A stretch of DNA of 26,378 nt, taken from assembly GCA_964582265.1 (NCBI GenBank), contig CAZOQT010000014.1, positions 1 to 26,378 of the forward strand. Reading direction: 5' to 3'. The DNA comes from JBAZYK01 sp964582265 (lineage in GTDB: Bacteria > Patescibacteriota > Gracilibacteria > UBA1369). The notes below the pieces were generated by a model, which did no database searches, had not been told where the DNA came from, and saw nothing but the letters and a program-made list of their open reading frames with translations. Position 1 is the stretch's first letter, and each line of letters starts with the position of its first letter. The translations under genes were made by a program, and so were the position numbers. Positions 7,343 through 15,385 of this stretch are shown one piece after another.

Positions 7343-7858
7343 ATGAACAAAAATACAAAAACTTTGTATGTATTAATGGCTATTACATTAATGACAGGCA
7401 GTTTGCTAAGCGGCTGTGCGGATACTTCTGATATGGTTTCTAATACTACTCCTGTATCGCAAAATTCCACTGTTAGTCAGAGTACGGTTGATACGCAAAC
7501 TCAGACTCAACCTTCAGTTCAGTCACAAAGCACGGTTGATACGCAAGCGCCTACAACTCAAAATAAAACTGCAACTTATCGTGAGACAGTTTCCTATGAT
7601 TCTCCAGGTGGTACGGATGAAGTTACTTTCCAATTTGTGTTAAATGACGGTGTTGTAACAGATTTGGGGTTGCTGGATAGTTCTTCTAATCCAGAAAGTG
7701 GTAATTATATTACGCGCTTTATGAATGGAGTGAAGTCTAAGGTTATTGGTAAAAAACTGGAAAGTTTGGGTACATTTTCACGCATTAGTGGCGCTTCTTT
7801 GACTACGGCTGCTTTTAATGAAGCTGTTAAGACATTGAAGGCTGAGGCTAAAGTTTAA
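7343..7858 (+). CDS. FMN-binding-domain lipoprotein (flavinylated electron carrier)
   Basis: 171 residues. Residues 1-25 are a lipoprotein signal peptide with lipobox LSGC (Cys25). Residues ~26-75 are a Gln/Ser/Thr/Val-rich flexible linker with an internal repeat of QSTVDTQ. Residues ~78-171 form a small FMN-binding domain ending in SGASLTT (149-155). In NqrC/RnfG-type domains the second hydroxyl residue of the SGA(S/T) motif carries covalent FMN, so Ser152 is the predicted attachment site. The next gene, 10 bases downstream, is ApbE, the enzyme that makes this bond. The product should be an anchored, extracytoplasmic one- or two-electron flavin carrier. No partner dehydrogenase or cytochrome lies in the window, so donor and acceptor are unknown. 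Confidence 0.85.
   Translation: MNKNTKTLYVLMAITLMTGSLLSGCADTSDMVSNTTPVSQNSTVSQSTVDTQTQTQPSVQSQSTVDTQAPTTQNKTATYRETVSYDSPGGTDEVTFQFVLNDGVVTDLGLLDSSSNPESGNYITRFMNGVKSKVIGKKLESLGTFSRISGASLTTAAFNEAVKTLKAEAKV
7484..7546 (+). repeat. Two copies of a 15-bp direct repeat in the lipoprotein linker
   Basis: ACGGTTGATACGCAA occurs at 7484-7498 and again at 7532-7546, 48 bases (16 codons) apart. It keeps frame and duplicates the peptide STVDTQ. It looks like a linker-length duplication. Confidence 0.85.
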
Positions 7859-7868
7859 TCCGGTTTTT

Positions 7869-8885
7869 ATGGGGCAAACCCAACAATTAATTCTGGATGA
7901 AAAACGTGAAGTTCTTGGTTCATTGATAAGAATTACTGTTGTGGTGGATGATGGTTCGTTGAACGATGAAGTAAAAGCCCGTGAAGCTATGCAGCGGGCT
8001 TTTATTGAATGTGAAAGGATTGATCAAGAGTTTTCGCGATTTAAAAAGGACAATCAATTGATCCGCATGAATGCTAGCGTTAATGAGTGGCAGAAGGTAA
8101 GTGCGGAGCTTTATTACTTGCTTGAGCAGGGGCTTAAAGTTTCTAAATTGACGGAGGGGGCTTTTGATTTGGGAGTTAAGTCAATATTGGAAAAATGGGG
8201 ATATGATGAGGATTACAGTTTTAAGTTTAAAGGTGGTGGTGATGACGTTACAGCCAGTTTTAATGCGAATCAGGCTAAAAATAATCAGCAAAAATTTTCT
8301 TTTGAACTTGCAGATTTTAATAAAGTAAAAATTTTTCAATCCTTGGAACTTGGTGGGCTTGGCAAAGGTTATGCGTTGGATCGAATGGTGGAAATTTTAA
8401 AAGAGTTTCCAAATTTTTGTGTGGACGCCGGTGGAGATATTTACGCGCGTGGCGCTTTTGATGGGTGGGAAATTTTTTTTGAAGATCCAAAAGATTTGAG
8501 CCAGGTAATTGGTCGCGTTAAAGTTGATGATTTTTTTGTGGCGTCATCTAATCCACTTAAAAGACGGTGGGTAGCGCAAAATGGTGTGGGGGGAAATTCT
8601 GGCAATGATGCGCAAAATTTGGAGTTTCATCATTTGGTTGATCCGCAGACAGGTCATCCGGCAAATAATATGATGGCGGTTTACACTCAGGCTAAATCCG
8701 GGTTACTTGCGGATGCTTATTCTACTGCGCTTTTTGCAATGGGATTTAATCAGGCCAAAGGGCTCTTTTTAAATGGGGTGAGTGACGGGTTTGATAAAGC
8801 AAGTATGCCAATTGAAGCAATGTTGATTTCTCCAAGTGGAGAAATTTTTAGGAGTGCAGGTTTTAAGGGAGAGCTTTTTACATAA
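7869..8885 (+). CDS. apbE: FAD:protein FMN transferase
   Basis: 338 residues. ApbE moves FMN from FAD onto a Ser/Thr of a target protein, here presumably Ser152 of the upstream lipoprotein. Family motifs are LGGLGKGYALD (161-171), VDAGGDIYARG (185-195), HHLVDPQTGHP (254-264) and ADAYSTALFAMG (281-292), the last including the Mg-binding region. There is no signal peptide, and an in-frame stop at 7836-7838 rules out an upstream extension that would add one. This is notable because its likely substrate is exported: either flavinylation happens before export, or export uses an unrecognised route. A short insert (about 117-143, rich in Gly/Asn/Asp) is unusual. It overlaps the convergent dinB gene by 8 bases. 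Confidence 0.93.
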   Translation: MGQTQQLILDEKREVLGSLIRITVVVDDGSLNDEVKAREAMQRAFIECERIDQEFSRFKKDNQLIRMNASVNEWQKVSAELYYLLEQGLKVSKLTEGAFDLGVKSILEKWGYDEDYSFKFKGGGDDVTASFNANQAKNNQQKFSFELADFNKVKIFQSLELGGLGKGYALDRMVEILKEFPNFCVDAGGDIYARGAFDGWEIFFEDPKDLSQVIGRVKVDDFFVASSNPLKRRWVAQNGVGGNSGNDAQNLEFHHLVDPQTGHPANNMMAVYTQAKSGLLADAYSTALFAMGFNQAKGLFLNGVSDGFDKASMPIEAMLISPSGEIFRSAGFKGELFT

Positions 8886-10125
8886 TAGGGTACCCTTGAT
8901 CCTGCAAATGTTGTTTTTTGTTATGCGCAAGCGTGCTGGCGCCGGTATGGATGGTGTGTTTACCATATTTTGCGGCCAAAGAATCTACTGCGTCGTAGAT
9001 CTTTTTAAGTTTTTCAATTTTGATTGATGGCTCAAAAAGGTTCATCTGTATGCCTTGTTCTTGCCTTAAATTATTTAATACTACCCCAGTGGCTCGATAT
9101 TCTTTTTCTGGATTGTAGATTTTTTGAAAAAGGTCTTTGGCGATTGTAAACATGTCATTTGGAAAAGCAGACGCGCGGCTTAATTTGGCTTTTAACCCAT
9201 GCACCCTAAAATCCTGACTCTTAAGCGCAATTATTAATTCTTGCGCAACCAAATTGTAGCGCCGCGCTTTTATGCAGGCATTTTCCAGGTTTTTTTGAAG
9301 TTGAGCGTAAATGAAAAACTTGTCTTTGGAAGGTGGTGTAAAGGTTCTGAATTTGCTGATTGAAGCAAAAGTCGTATGTGGAGCGGTGTTGAGGGGGAAA
9401 ACTGAATGTCCGTTCAGTTCCATCCAGATTTCTTGGTGAGGTTTGGTGAAATTTTTCTTTATAAACTCTTCTGATTTTTGTGCGTACTGTAGTGCGGTTT
9501 TTATACCTAGTGCATTACAAAAAGCAGCTGTGGCATTGCCGATTCCCCAGATTTTGCCAACGGGTAAATCTTTAAGAAATTCTTGAATTTTGTAACCAGG
9601 AATTGTAGTTAATCCTGAAGGCTTATTCCATTTTGATCCTACCTTTGCCAAAACTTTGGAAATACTTAAGCCCACAGAAACGGTTATATTCAGCGATTTT
9701 TCTACTTCGGTTTTGATGCGCTCTGCGATTTGTTTATATGAAGCGTGGTAAGGTCTTTGGAATCCAGTAATTTCGGCAAAGGCTTCATCGATAGAATATT
9801 CTTCTACCGTAGGTGTAAATTGCCTGATGATTTCAAACATTTTTCTGGAAAAAAGGTCGTAATTTTCATAATTGGAAGAAATGATAATAGCCTCCGGACA
9901 GATTTTTTTTACATCCCAAAGTTTAACTCCGCGTTTAATTCCTTGTGCTTTTGCTTCATAACTAGCGGCGGTGACGATGCCCCTCTCTTTTCCGGTAACT
10001 ACCGGTTTGCCTTTTAGCTTGGGGTTGAGGGCTTGTTCAACAGAGGCAAAAAATGCATCACCATCAAGATGCAGAATTGCTCTTGGAAATGATCTAATGG
10101 AAAGAAGTTGATTCTTGTTTGGCAT
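8878..10125 (-). CDS. dinB: Y-family translesion DNA polymerase (Pol IV-like)
   Basis: 415 residues. LHLDGDAFFASVEQ (18-31) supplies the first catalytic aspartate and steric-gate region, and EEYSIDEAFAEI (108-119) supplies the other two acidic residues (Asp113, Glu114). SVGLSISKVLAKVGSKWNKP (150-169) is the family signature, and WGIGNATA (193-200) is the HhH segment. The little-finger domain follows. QMNLF (360-364) fits the beta-clamp-binding consensus. Such polymerases copy past damaged bases with low fidelity. The terminal ~50 residues after the clamp motif are an extra tail. The ATG at 10125 follows an ~80-base leader downstream of a TATAAT box that abuts a 22-bp palindrome, indicating repressor control. 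The 3' end overlaps apbE convergently. Confidence 0.95.
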   Translation of the reverse strand: MPNKNQLLSIRSFPRAILHLDGDAFFASVEQALNPKLKGKPVVTGKERGIVTAASYEAKAQGIKRGVKLWDVKKICPEAIIISSNYENYDLFSRKMFEIIRQFTPTVEEYSIDEAFAEITGFQRPYHASYKQIAERIKTEVEKSLNITVSVGLSISKVLAKVGSKWNKPSGLTTIPGYKIQEFLKDLPVGKIWGIGNATAAFCNALGIKTALQYAQKSEEFIKKNFTKPHQEIWMELNGHSVFPLNTAPHTTFASISKFRTFTPPSKDKFFIYAQLQKNLENACIKARRYNLVAQELIIALKSQDFRVHGLKAKLSRASAFPNDMFTIAKDLFQKIYNPEKEYRATGVVLNNLRQEQGIQMNLFEPSIKIEKLKKIYDAVDSLAAKYGKHTIHTGASTLAHNKKQHLQDQGYPIM

Positions 10126-10214
10126 GGGTAATTCCTAAGTACATAAAATTCTGGCCCTCTGTAGCCTTAAAATCCAGATCAATTTCAAAAATTCCCACGA
10201 CAAAATCCACTAAT

Positions 10215-10220
10215 ATTATA
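10215..10220 (-). promoter_or_regulatory. -10 element of the dinB promoter
   Basis: A perfect TATAAT on the minus strand. A good -35 is not visible at the usual spacing (TAATGG is the candidate), because that space is taken by the palindrome. A weak -35 with an operator in the spacer is common for inducible promoters. Confidence 0.6.
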
Positions 10221-10241
10221 TGGTGAGTATATACTCACCAT
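10220..10241. promoter_or_regulatory. 22-bp perfect palindromic operator candidate
   Basis: ATGGTGAGTATATACTCACC followed by AT is its own exact reverse complement, with no mismatches and no gap. It fills the spacer immediately upstream of the dinB -10 box, where a bound dimer would block RNA polymerase. It also lies ~90 bases before the divergent gene at 10331. By position it is a plausible DNA-damage (SOS-type) operator, but it matches neither the E. coli nor the Bacillus LexA box that I know. Confidence 0.75.
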
Positions 10242-10274
10242 TAAGTAAATTGTAAAACTTAAAGTCGACACTGA

Positions 10275-10303
10275 TTGACATTATTACTTCAAGTATGTAA
10301 AAA
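10275..10303 (+). promoter_or_regulatory. Possible promoter for the unknown gene at 10331
   Basis: A perfect TTGACA (10275-10280), 17-base spacer and TAAAAA (10298-10303). The start would be near 10310, about 20 bases before the ATG. Confidence 0.5.
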
Positions 10304-10330
10304 GTACTCTTTGCTAGTTTATTTTTATGC

Positions 10331-11578
10331 ATGAGCGAAGATAAAACATTTAAAATTGAGGATGAACTGCTGTCTGTGGCTAAAGCAGCCGAGCAAAGAA
10401 AATTGCCGGTATTGGCCGCTTGGCTTGAAAGTTATGTGGATTTGAATGATTTAAAATTGGGTGTTTTTGATCAGTTAGAATTAATTACAAATGTAGGGAA
10501 AATGTTGGCAGATAATTCAAGATTTGCTTTTGAATCGGAAGAGATATTACAAATTAAGGCAGCTTATCAAAGCGCGACCGAAGCTCAAAAAGTGAATTTA
10601 AAAGAGTTACTCACAAAACAAATTGAAAGATTGCAGCGAATATTAAATAATCCAGATTTTAAAGATATAGAAAAGAATGGTGCTGAATTAAAAAGGTTTA
10701 TTGCTAAGGCGGAAGAAGAGTTGGCTAATCTGGAAAGTTCGATGTCTAAGAATATTGAAAGAGGACAAGGTGTTGGTAAAAGGCTTGTGGGTAAAAGATT
10801 TAGCTATGGTGTACTGATTGCGTTTTTTGAATTTACTGAGGATCCGGATAAGCCTGCACCGCCACGTGCTTCTCAATTAGAAAGGGCAAATAAAATCAGG
10901 GCAAAAATCGAAGATTTTAAAGCAAAGTTGTCTTTGGTTGTGCAAAGGTATGAAATCAGAAGTAAGGCTTTATCCATACTAGAAAGTACACAAAATCGGC
11001 TGAGGGCATTAGATGTTGTTTCCGAATCAGAAGTGCCCAAAGCTCCTGACTTGAAGCCGGCTAATCCATTGCCAGAGACTTTAAAGCCAGAAGTAAAAAT
11101 TCCTTCTTCATTAAAAGAAAAGGTTTCTGTTATTCCAAGTCCAAGAGATTCAAGGCCAAAAGATCAAACTATTAGTGAAGTTAATGTTGTGAAACAAGGT
11201 GATGAAAGGATAATGGAAAGTAATGAATTCAATTTTGATATTTTACGATTGCGCGAGTTGATTTGTTTTGCTACAGAAAGAAATTTAAAAATCAGAATTT
11301 TATCCGCTAAAGATAGAATTAGAAATTATAAAGGTGGGTGGAATGAGTTATTTAATGAGCTTGGGTTTGATGGAAAGGTTGAGATGGTAACTTACAGAGA
11401 TTTAAATCGAGCAACTGATGTTATAACACCCGTGATTGTTCCAAAAGGGTTAAATACACATCACTCTTTTTGGGAAAGGCAAAAATTTGAAAATTGTGTA
11501 GTGTTAAATGCTACTCATCCAAACACTTTATTAAATCATCTAAAGGCGGCTGAAGATGTTTTGCAAAAAGAGGCTTAG
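10331..11578 (+). CDS. Unknown protein, long helical region plus compact C-terminal domain
   Basis: 415 residues that I do not recognise. Residues ~55-230 are charged and helical, with heptad-like stretches suggesting coiled coil (for example around 90-140 and 180-225). A short hydrophobic patch, YGVLIAFFEF (residues 158-167), may be a buried helix rather than a membrane segment. Residues ~235-300 form a Pro/Ser/Lys-rich disordered linker. Residues ~300-415 are a compact alpha/beta-looking domain with RIRNYKGGWNELFNELGFDG and ending in a helical segment. No catalytic motif stands out. It is transcribed away from dinB across a shared 205-bp region with the palindrome, which hints at co-regulation. 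It is followed convergently by the deoxyhypusine synthase-like gene. Confidence 0.8.
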   Translation: MSEDKTFKIEDELLSVAKAAEQRKLPVLAAWLESYVDLNDLKLGVFDQLELITNVGKMLADNSRFAFESEEILQIKAAYQSATEAQKVNLKELLTKQIERLQRILNNPDFKDIEKNGAELKRFIAKAEEELANLESSMSKNIERGQGVGKRLVGKRFSYGVLIAFFEFTEDPDKPAPPRASQLERANKIRAKIEDFKAKLSLVVQRYEIRSKALSILESTQNRLRALDVVSESEVPKAPDLKPANPLPETLKPEVKIPSSLKEKVSVIPSPRDSRPKDQTISEVNVVKQGDERIMESNEFNFDILRLRELICFATERNLKIRILSAKDRIRNYKGGWNELFNELGFDGKVEMVTYRDLNRATDVITPVIVPKGLNTHHSFWERQKFENCVVLNATHPNTLLNHLKAAEDVLQKEA

Positions 11579-11590
11579 AATAACGCTGTT

Positions 11591-12703
11591 TTACAACCCC
11601 AAAAGTATTGCTGCAATCCATGGGAAAGCAACTGTTACGTCACTTTGGATGATTTGGTAGTAACTGCTTGTAGAAAGTTTGTCCCAGGTGATTTTTTCTT
11701 TTCCACCTGCGCCGGAATAAGATCCGTAAGACATTGGTGATGAGCCGATTTCCACGAACCCTGCCCAGTCGCGCACTTTGCCATGCAACTGTAAATCGTG
11801 TTTGATTGATGGCACAACGCAAATTGGAAAGTCCGCCGCGATTCCTCCGCCTAATTGTAAGAAGGCTATAGGGCTATTTTTGGATTCTTCCATGTACCAA
11901 TCGTATAAGAATGTGAAGTATTCTAGTCCGCTCTTCATTACATTTGGGTTGATGACGTTTTGTTTATCTTTGCGATGTTTGCCGCTGTAAGTGTAGCTCG
12001 CAAAAATATTACCCATGGTGGAATCTTCAAAACCTGGAATCACGATTGGGATGTTTTTTTTGTATGCAGCATAAGTCCAGCAGTCGTTTGGGTTGGCTTG
12101 CTTGTCTGGCTTAATTAGTCCTTCTGCAAAAAGTTTGCGGAAATATTCGTGTGGAAAATATCTTTCACCTTTCTTTTCTGCATCTTTCCACATCTTAAAC
12201 AAATGTGGCTCCATAATGCGCACGCTTTCATCTTCTGGCAAAAATGTGTCTGTAATGCGGCGAAGTCCAGCATCGCGTAATTCGGCCTCTTGCTCAGGCG
12301 TTAGTTCGGTATAGCGAGGGATGTAAGCGTAGTGTGAATGGGCGACATATCTGTAATAAGATTCTTCGTGATTGGCTCCTGTGGCAGAAATAAGGTGAAC
12401 TTTGCCCTGGCGGATCATTTCTGAAAGCATTACTCCAACCTGAAAAGAACTTAATGCTCCGGCAATTGTTACAACCAGTTTGCCACCTTTTTCCAGATGA
12501 TTTTTGAGCCATAAAGCAGCTTGCAAAGTAGCTCCACCATTACAATGATTTAAAGTTCTTTCGGCAAAAGCAGAAACTGGTGTTTTGCTCTTTTTAACAA
12601 ATTGAGAAAGTGTGCCTTCTACGGTGTTGGTGCCGGCACCGCCTTGAGTTACAATTAATTTTTTAAGGTTTGGTGTAAGTTGGCTGAATTTGGTTTTGGA
12701 CAT
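11591..12703 (-). CDS. Deoxyhypusine synthase-like protein, lacking the canonical catalytic lysine
   Basis: 370 residues in the deoxyhypusine synthase fold. Signatures are TIAGALSSFQVG (79-90), SATGANHEES (106-115), GFEDSTMGN (224-232), QLGGGIAADFPICVVP (283-298) and SYGSYSGAGGKEKITWDKLS (325-344). True deoxyhypusine synthases use NAD and spermidine to modify eIF5A, through an active-site lysine in GGGVxKHH. Here that stretch is GGGIAADFP, with no lysine. Bacterial DHS-like proteins with this pattern exist, and their chemistry is less certain; a polyamine reaction such as homospermidine formation is one possibility. Bacteria lack eIF5A, though EF-P is its homologue. The gene stands alone on the minus strand with no polyamine gene nearby. 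Confidence 0.88.
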   Translation of the reverse strand: MSKTKFSQLTPNLKKLIVTQGGAGTNTVEGTLSQFVKKSKTPVSAFAERTLNHCNGGATLQAALWLKNHLEKGGKLVVTIAGALSSFQVGVMLSEMIRQGKVHLISATGANHEESYYRYVAHSHYAYIPRYTELTPEQEAELRDAGLRRITDTFLPEDESVRIMEPHLFKMWKDAEKKGERYFPHEYFRKLFAEGLIKPDKQANPNDCWTYAAYKKNIPIVIPGFEDSTMGNIFASYTYSGKHRKDKQNVINPNVMKSGLEYFTFLYDWYMEESKNSPIAFLQLGGGIAADFPICVVPSIKHDLQLHGKVRDWAGFVEIGSSPMSYGSYSGAGGKEKITWDKLSTSSYYQIIQSDVTVAFPWIAAILLGL

Positions 12704-12828
12704 GGTGAGAATAGTTTATTGATGAGGCTGGCGTTGTTTTTTGTACTACACGAAGCAGCGCAAAATGTAACAATTTATGCCGAAGCTATTGTGGAGAATT
12801 TTTGTTTAAAAAGCAACGAAATGTAATT

Positions 12829-13503
12829 TTACAACCGCTCCCACTCAATCGTTTTTTTGCCGACTGATTTTAGGTATTCGTTGGTTTTGCTAAAGTGTTT
12901 GCAGCCAAAAAAGCCGCTATAAGCAGAAAAAGGGGATGGATGTGGGGCTAAAAGTACACAATGTTTACTTCGGTCGATGACGGCTCCTTTGTCCTGGGCG
13001 TATCTGCCCCATAATAAAAATACCACGTGTTCTTTGCGGTCGGAAACTGCTTTAATAACAGCATCGGTGAACTCTTCCCAGCCTTGTTTTTGGTGTGATC
13101 CGGCTTTATTTGCGCGAACAGTTAAAGTTGCGTTCAAAAGCAAAACACCCTGCCTGGCCCAGTTATCCAAATTACCGGTCGATGGCATTTTTACACCAAG
13201 ATCATTCGCGATTTCTTTATAAATATTTTGAAGCGATGGGGGTAAAGGCACATCATTATTAACTGAAAAACAAAGTCCGTTGGCCTGCCTGGGGCCGTGA
13301 TACGGATCTTGCCCTAAAATCACCACTTCCACGTTTTCAAACGGACAAAGTTCAAAGGCGCGAAAAATATTTTTACCTTCGGGGTAGATTTGCGTAGCTG
13401 CGTACTCTTTTTTTACGAATCCGGTTAATTTTTGAAAGTACGGTTTTTCGAATTCATCTTCCAAAATTGCGTGCCAGGATGGATGGATTTTTACGTCTGC
13501 CAT
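12829..13503 (-). CDS. ung: Uracil-DNA glycosylase, family 1
   Basis: 224 residues, normal for the family. VVILGQDPYHGPRQANGLCF (60-79) holds the catalytic Asp66 in GQDPYH. GVLLLNATLTVR (119-130) and VVFLLWGRYAQ (160-170) are core strands. HPSPFSAYSGFFGCKHFSKT (188-207) holds the catalytic His188 and the DNA-intercalation loop. The usual Leu in HPSPLS is Phe here, which touches the residue that normally wedges into DNA. The enzyme removes uracil from DNA to start base-excision repair. It lies two genes from dinB and near a dCMP deaminase, all on the minus strand but not in one operon. Confidence 0.96.
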   Translation of the reverse strand: MADVKIHPSWHAILEDEFEKPYFQKLTGFVKKEYAATQIYPEGKNIFRAFELCPFENVEVVILGQDPYHGPRQANGLCFSVNNDVPLPPSLQNIYKEIANDLGVKMPSTGNLDNWARQGVLLLNATLTVRANKAGSHQKQGWEEFTDAVIKAVSDRKEHVVFLLWGRYAQDKGAVIDRSKHCVLLAPHPSPFSAYSGFFGCKHFSKTNEYLKSVGKKTIEWERL

Positions 13504-13593
13504 AATTAACTTAATTTAGCCAAAGTTAGCGCAAGGGACTAAAAAGTACAAATTTTGCGCTTGGATTATAGCACATTTGATTTTTAACAGGTC

Positions 13594-13986
13594 CTACTTG
13601 GCCTTCCACTCCGTAGGCTGCATCAGCCCAAAGCGGTTGCCTTCTGTGTCTAGTGCGCCTGCAAACCAGCCAATTCCTGGGATTTCTCCTTTTTCACGCG
13701 TGATTTTGCCACCGTTAGCTTTGATTGCCTCCATGGCTTTGTCGATGTCTTCAACTTCAATTGTGCAGTCGTAAGTATGCATTTTTTCGTCTGCAATTCC
13801 GCGATCATAAAGTCCGCCGTTAATGCCAGGGGTGCCTTCTTTGCCTGTAGTAATGCCCCAATAGTCCATGCCACCCTGTTCTTTACTCATCATTTTTTCA
13901 ATCTTCCAACCTAAAGCCTTTTCATAAAAATTTTTGACTCTTTCAACGTTATCTGCCTGAATTTCAAAATGAATTACTCTGCTCAT
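13594..13986 (-). CDS. VOC/glyoxalase-superfamily protein
   Basis: 130 residues. MSRVIHFEIQADNVERVKNF at the start, FYEKALGWKIE, and a second half with IEVEDIDKAMEAIKANGG and GWFAGALDTEGNRFGLMQP form the paired beta-alpha-beta-beta-beta modules of the vicinal-oxygen-chelate fold. His6 and the Glu/Gln positions of later strands could bind metal. Members include glyoxalases, dioxygenases and antibiotic-binding proteins, so substrate is open. It is short, cytoplasmic and complete. It is divergent from the histidine kinase, separated by 92 A/T-rich bases. Confidence 0.88.
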   Translation of the reverse strand: MSRVIHFEIQADNVERVKNFYEKALGWKIEKMMSKEQGGMDYWGITTGKEGTPGINGGLYDRGIADEKMHTYDCTIEVEDIDKAMEAIKANGGKITREKGEIPGIGWFAGALDTEGNRFGLMQPTEWKAK

Positions 13987-14078
13987 AAATAAAATAAATT
14001 AAATAATAGTATGAAATTATAACTTGTAAGGCTTATTTATAAAAGGATGACTTTTATTATTTTGCATTTTGTTTTAAT

Positions 14079-15365
14079 ATGTCTGTTGGTAGTTTGAAAA
14101 ATTTAAAAACAAATTGGATGCTTAAAGCACCTATTCCCAAAAATGAAAAAGTTCGTTTAAAGTCATTACAAAAATTAAAAATCCTTGATACAGCTCCGGA
14201 AGATAGATTTGATAGAATTACCAATTTGGCATCCAGGCTTTTTGATGTACCAATCGCAACTTTGACTTTGGTAGATAGTAATCGTGAATGGTTTAAGTCG
14301 GTTTGCGGTTTAAATAAAAGAGAGTCTGATAGGGCCATTTCTTTTTGCGGTCATGCCATGTTGGCCGAAGATATTTTTATTATTCCAGATGCAACTAAAG
14401 ATCCGCGTTTTGCGGATAATCCAATGGTAATTGGTCCACCATTTATTAAATTTTACGCTGGTGTTCCTATATTTAGCAGCGATGGACATAGAATGGGTAC
14501 GTTTTGTATAAAAGATCGTAAGCCAAGGGTTTTTAACAAGAAAGATCAGGAATTGCTTAAAGCACTTGCAAGCTGGTCTCAAACCGAACTTAATTATCAT
14601 GATTTGGCTAAAGCTTTAGAGACGGCCAAGGAAGTGGAAAAAGAAAGAAGAGCTTTGATTGAACAAAAAGCTCAAAAAAAACAATTGGCACAGCAGTATC
14701 ACTTTACTTCTGTAATTTCTCATCAGCTGCGCACGCCGGTTTCTAATGCTTTGGCGGCACTTGAGGTTATGCTGCAAAAGAGAGATTTTGTTGAATTGGG
14801 CGTGGTTTATAAAAAAATCAAAAGTTTAAATGATATTATTGGAACTCTGCTTTTTTATGTAGAACATCGCAATAAATTGCACGCCAGTGATTATGAATTG
14901 GATGCGGTGGATCTTGTTGCCATTATTAAATCTCAACTTGAACTATTAAATGATTTAAAAAGGACCAAAAAAATTACGATCATGGAAGAAATGCCAAAAA
15001 AAGTAATGGTTTTTGGCAATAAGCTGATTTTGAATCGTGTAATTTATACTCTGATTCATAATGCGCTCACTTATAACAAACAAAACGGGAAAGTAACAAT
15101 TAAGTTAAAAGCAGATGCTAAGGCTGTAATTTTGGAAATTGAGGATGATGGCTATGGCATTCCTAAAAATGAACAGTCTAGTGTATTTTCTGAATATTTT
15201 AGAGCAAGCAATTCTTCGCTTGGGGCAAATCAGGGCAGTGGGTTGAGTTTGTACATAGCTTATAATCTGCTAAAAAGCATGGGTACAGATTTAAGTTTTG
15301 AGAGCAAAGAAAACAAAAAGACGCTTTTCAGTGTAAAGTTTAAGAAATATGGAAAAGCAAAATAA
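14079..15365 (+). CDS. Soluble GAF-domain sensor histidine kinase, orphan
   Basis: 428 residues, no membrane segment. Residues ~25-170 are a GAF domain of the type found N-terminal in many kinases (LDTAPEDRFDRITNLASRLF, then SFCGHAML and FYAGVPI). A coiled coil lies at ~175-207. The HisKA domain holds the phospho-acceptor His215 in SHQLRTP (214-220). The ATPase domain has the N box LIHNALTYNK (325-334), G1 DDGYGIP (356-362), F box EYFRAS (372-377) and G2 GSGLSLYIA (386-394). It would sense an internal ligand or redox state and phosphorylate a response regulator. None is adjacent, so the partner is elsewhere. The ATG at 14079 follows an A/T leader without a Shine-Dalgarno. Confidence 0.93.
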   Translation: MSVGSLKNLKTNWMLKAPIPKNEKVRLKSLQKLKILDTAPEDRFDRITNLASRLFDVPIATLTLVDSNREWFKSVCGLNKRESDRAISFCGHAMLAEDIFIIPDATKDPRFADNPMVIGPPFIKFYAGVPIFSSDGHRMGTFCIKDRKPRVFNKKDQELLKALASWSQTELNYHDLAKALETAKEVEKERRALIEQKAQKKQLAQQYHFTSVISHQLRTPVSNALAALEVMLQKRDFVELGVVYKKIKSLNDIIGTLLFYVEHRNKLHASDYELDAVDLVAIIKSQLELLNDLKRTKKITIMEEMPKKVMVFGNKLILNRVIYTLIHNALTYNKQNGKVTIKLKADAKAVILEIEDDGYGIPKNEQSSVFSEYFRASNSSLGANQGSGLSLYIAYNLLKSMGTDLSFESKENKKTLFSVKFKKYGKAK

Positions 15366-15385
15366 TTGACTAGCGCTTGTGCCAA

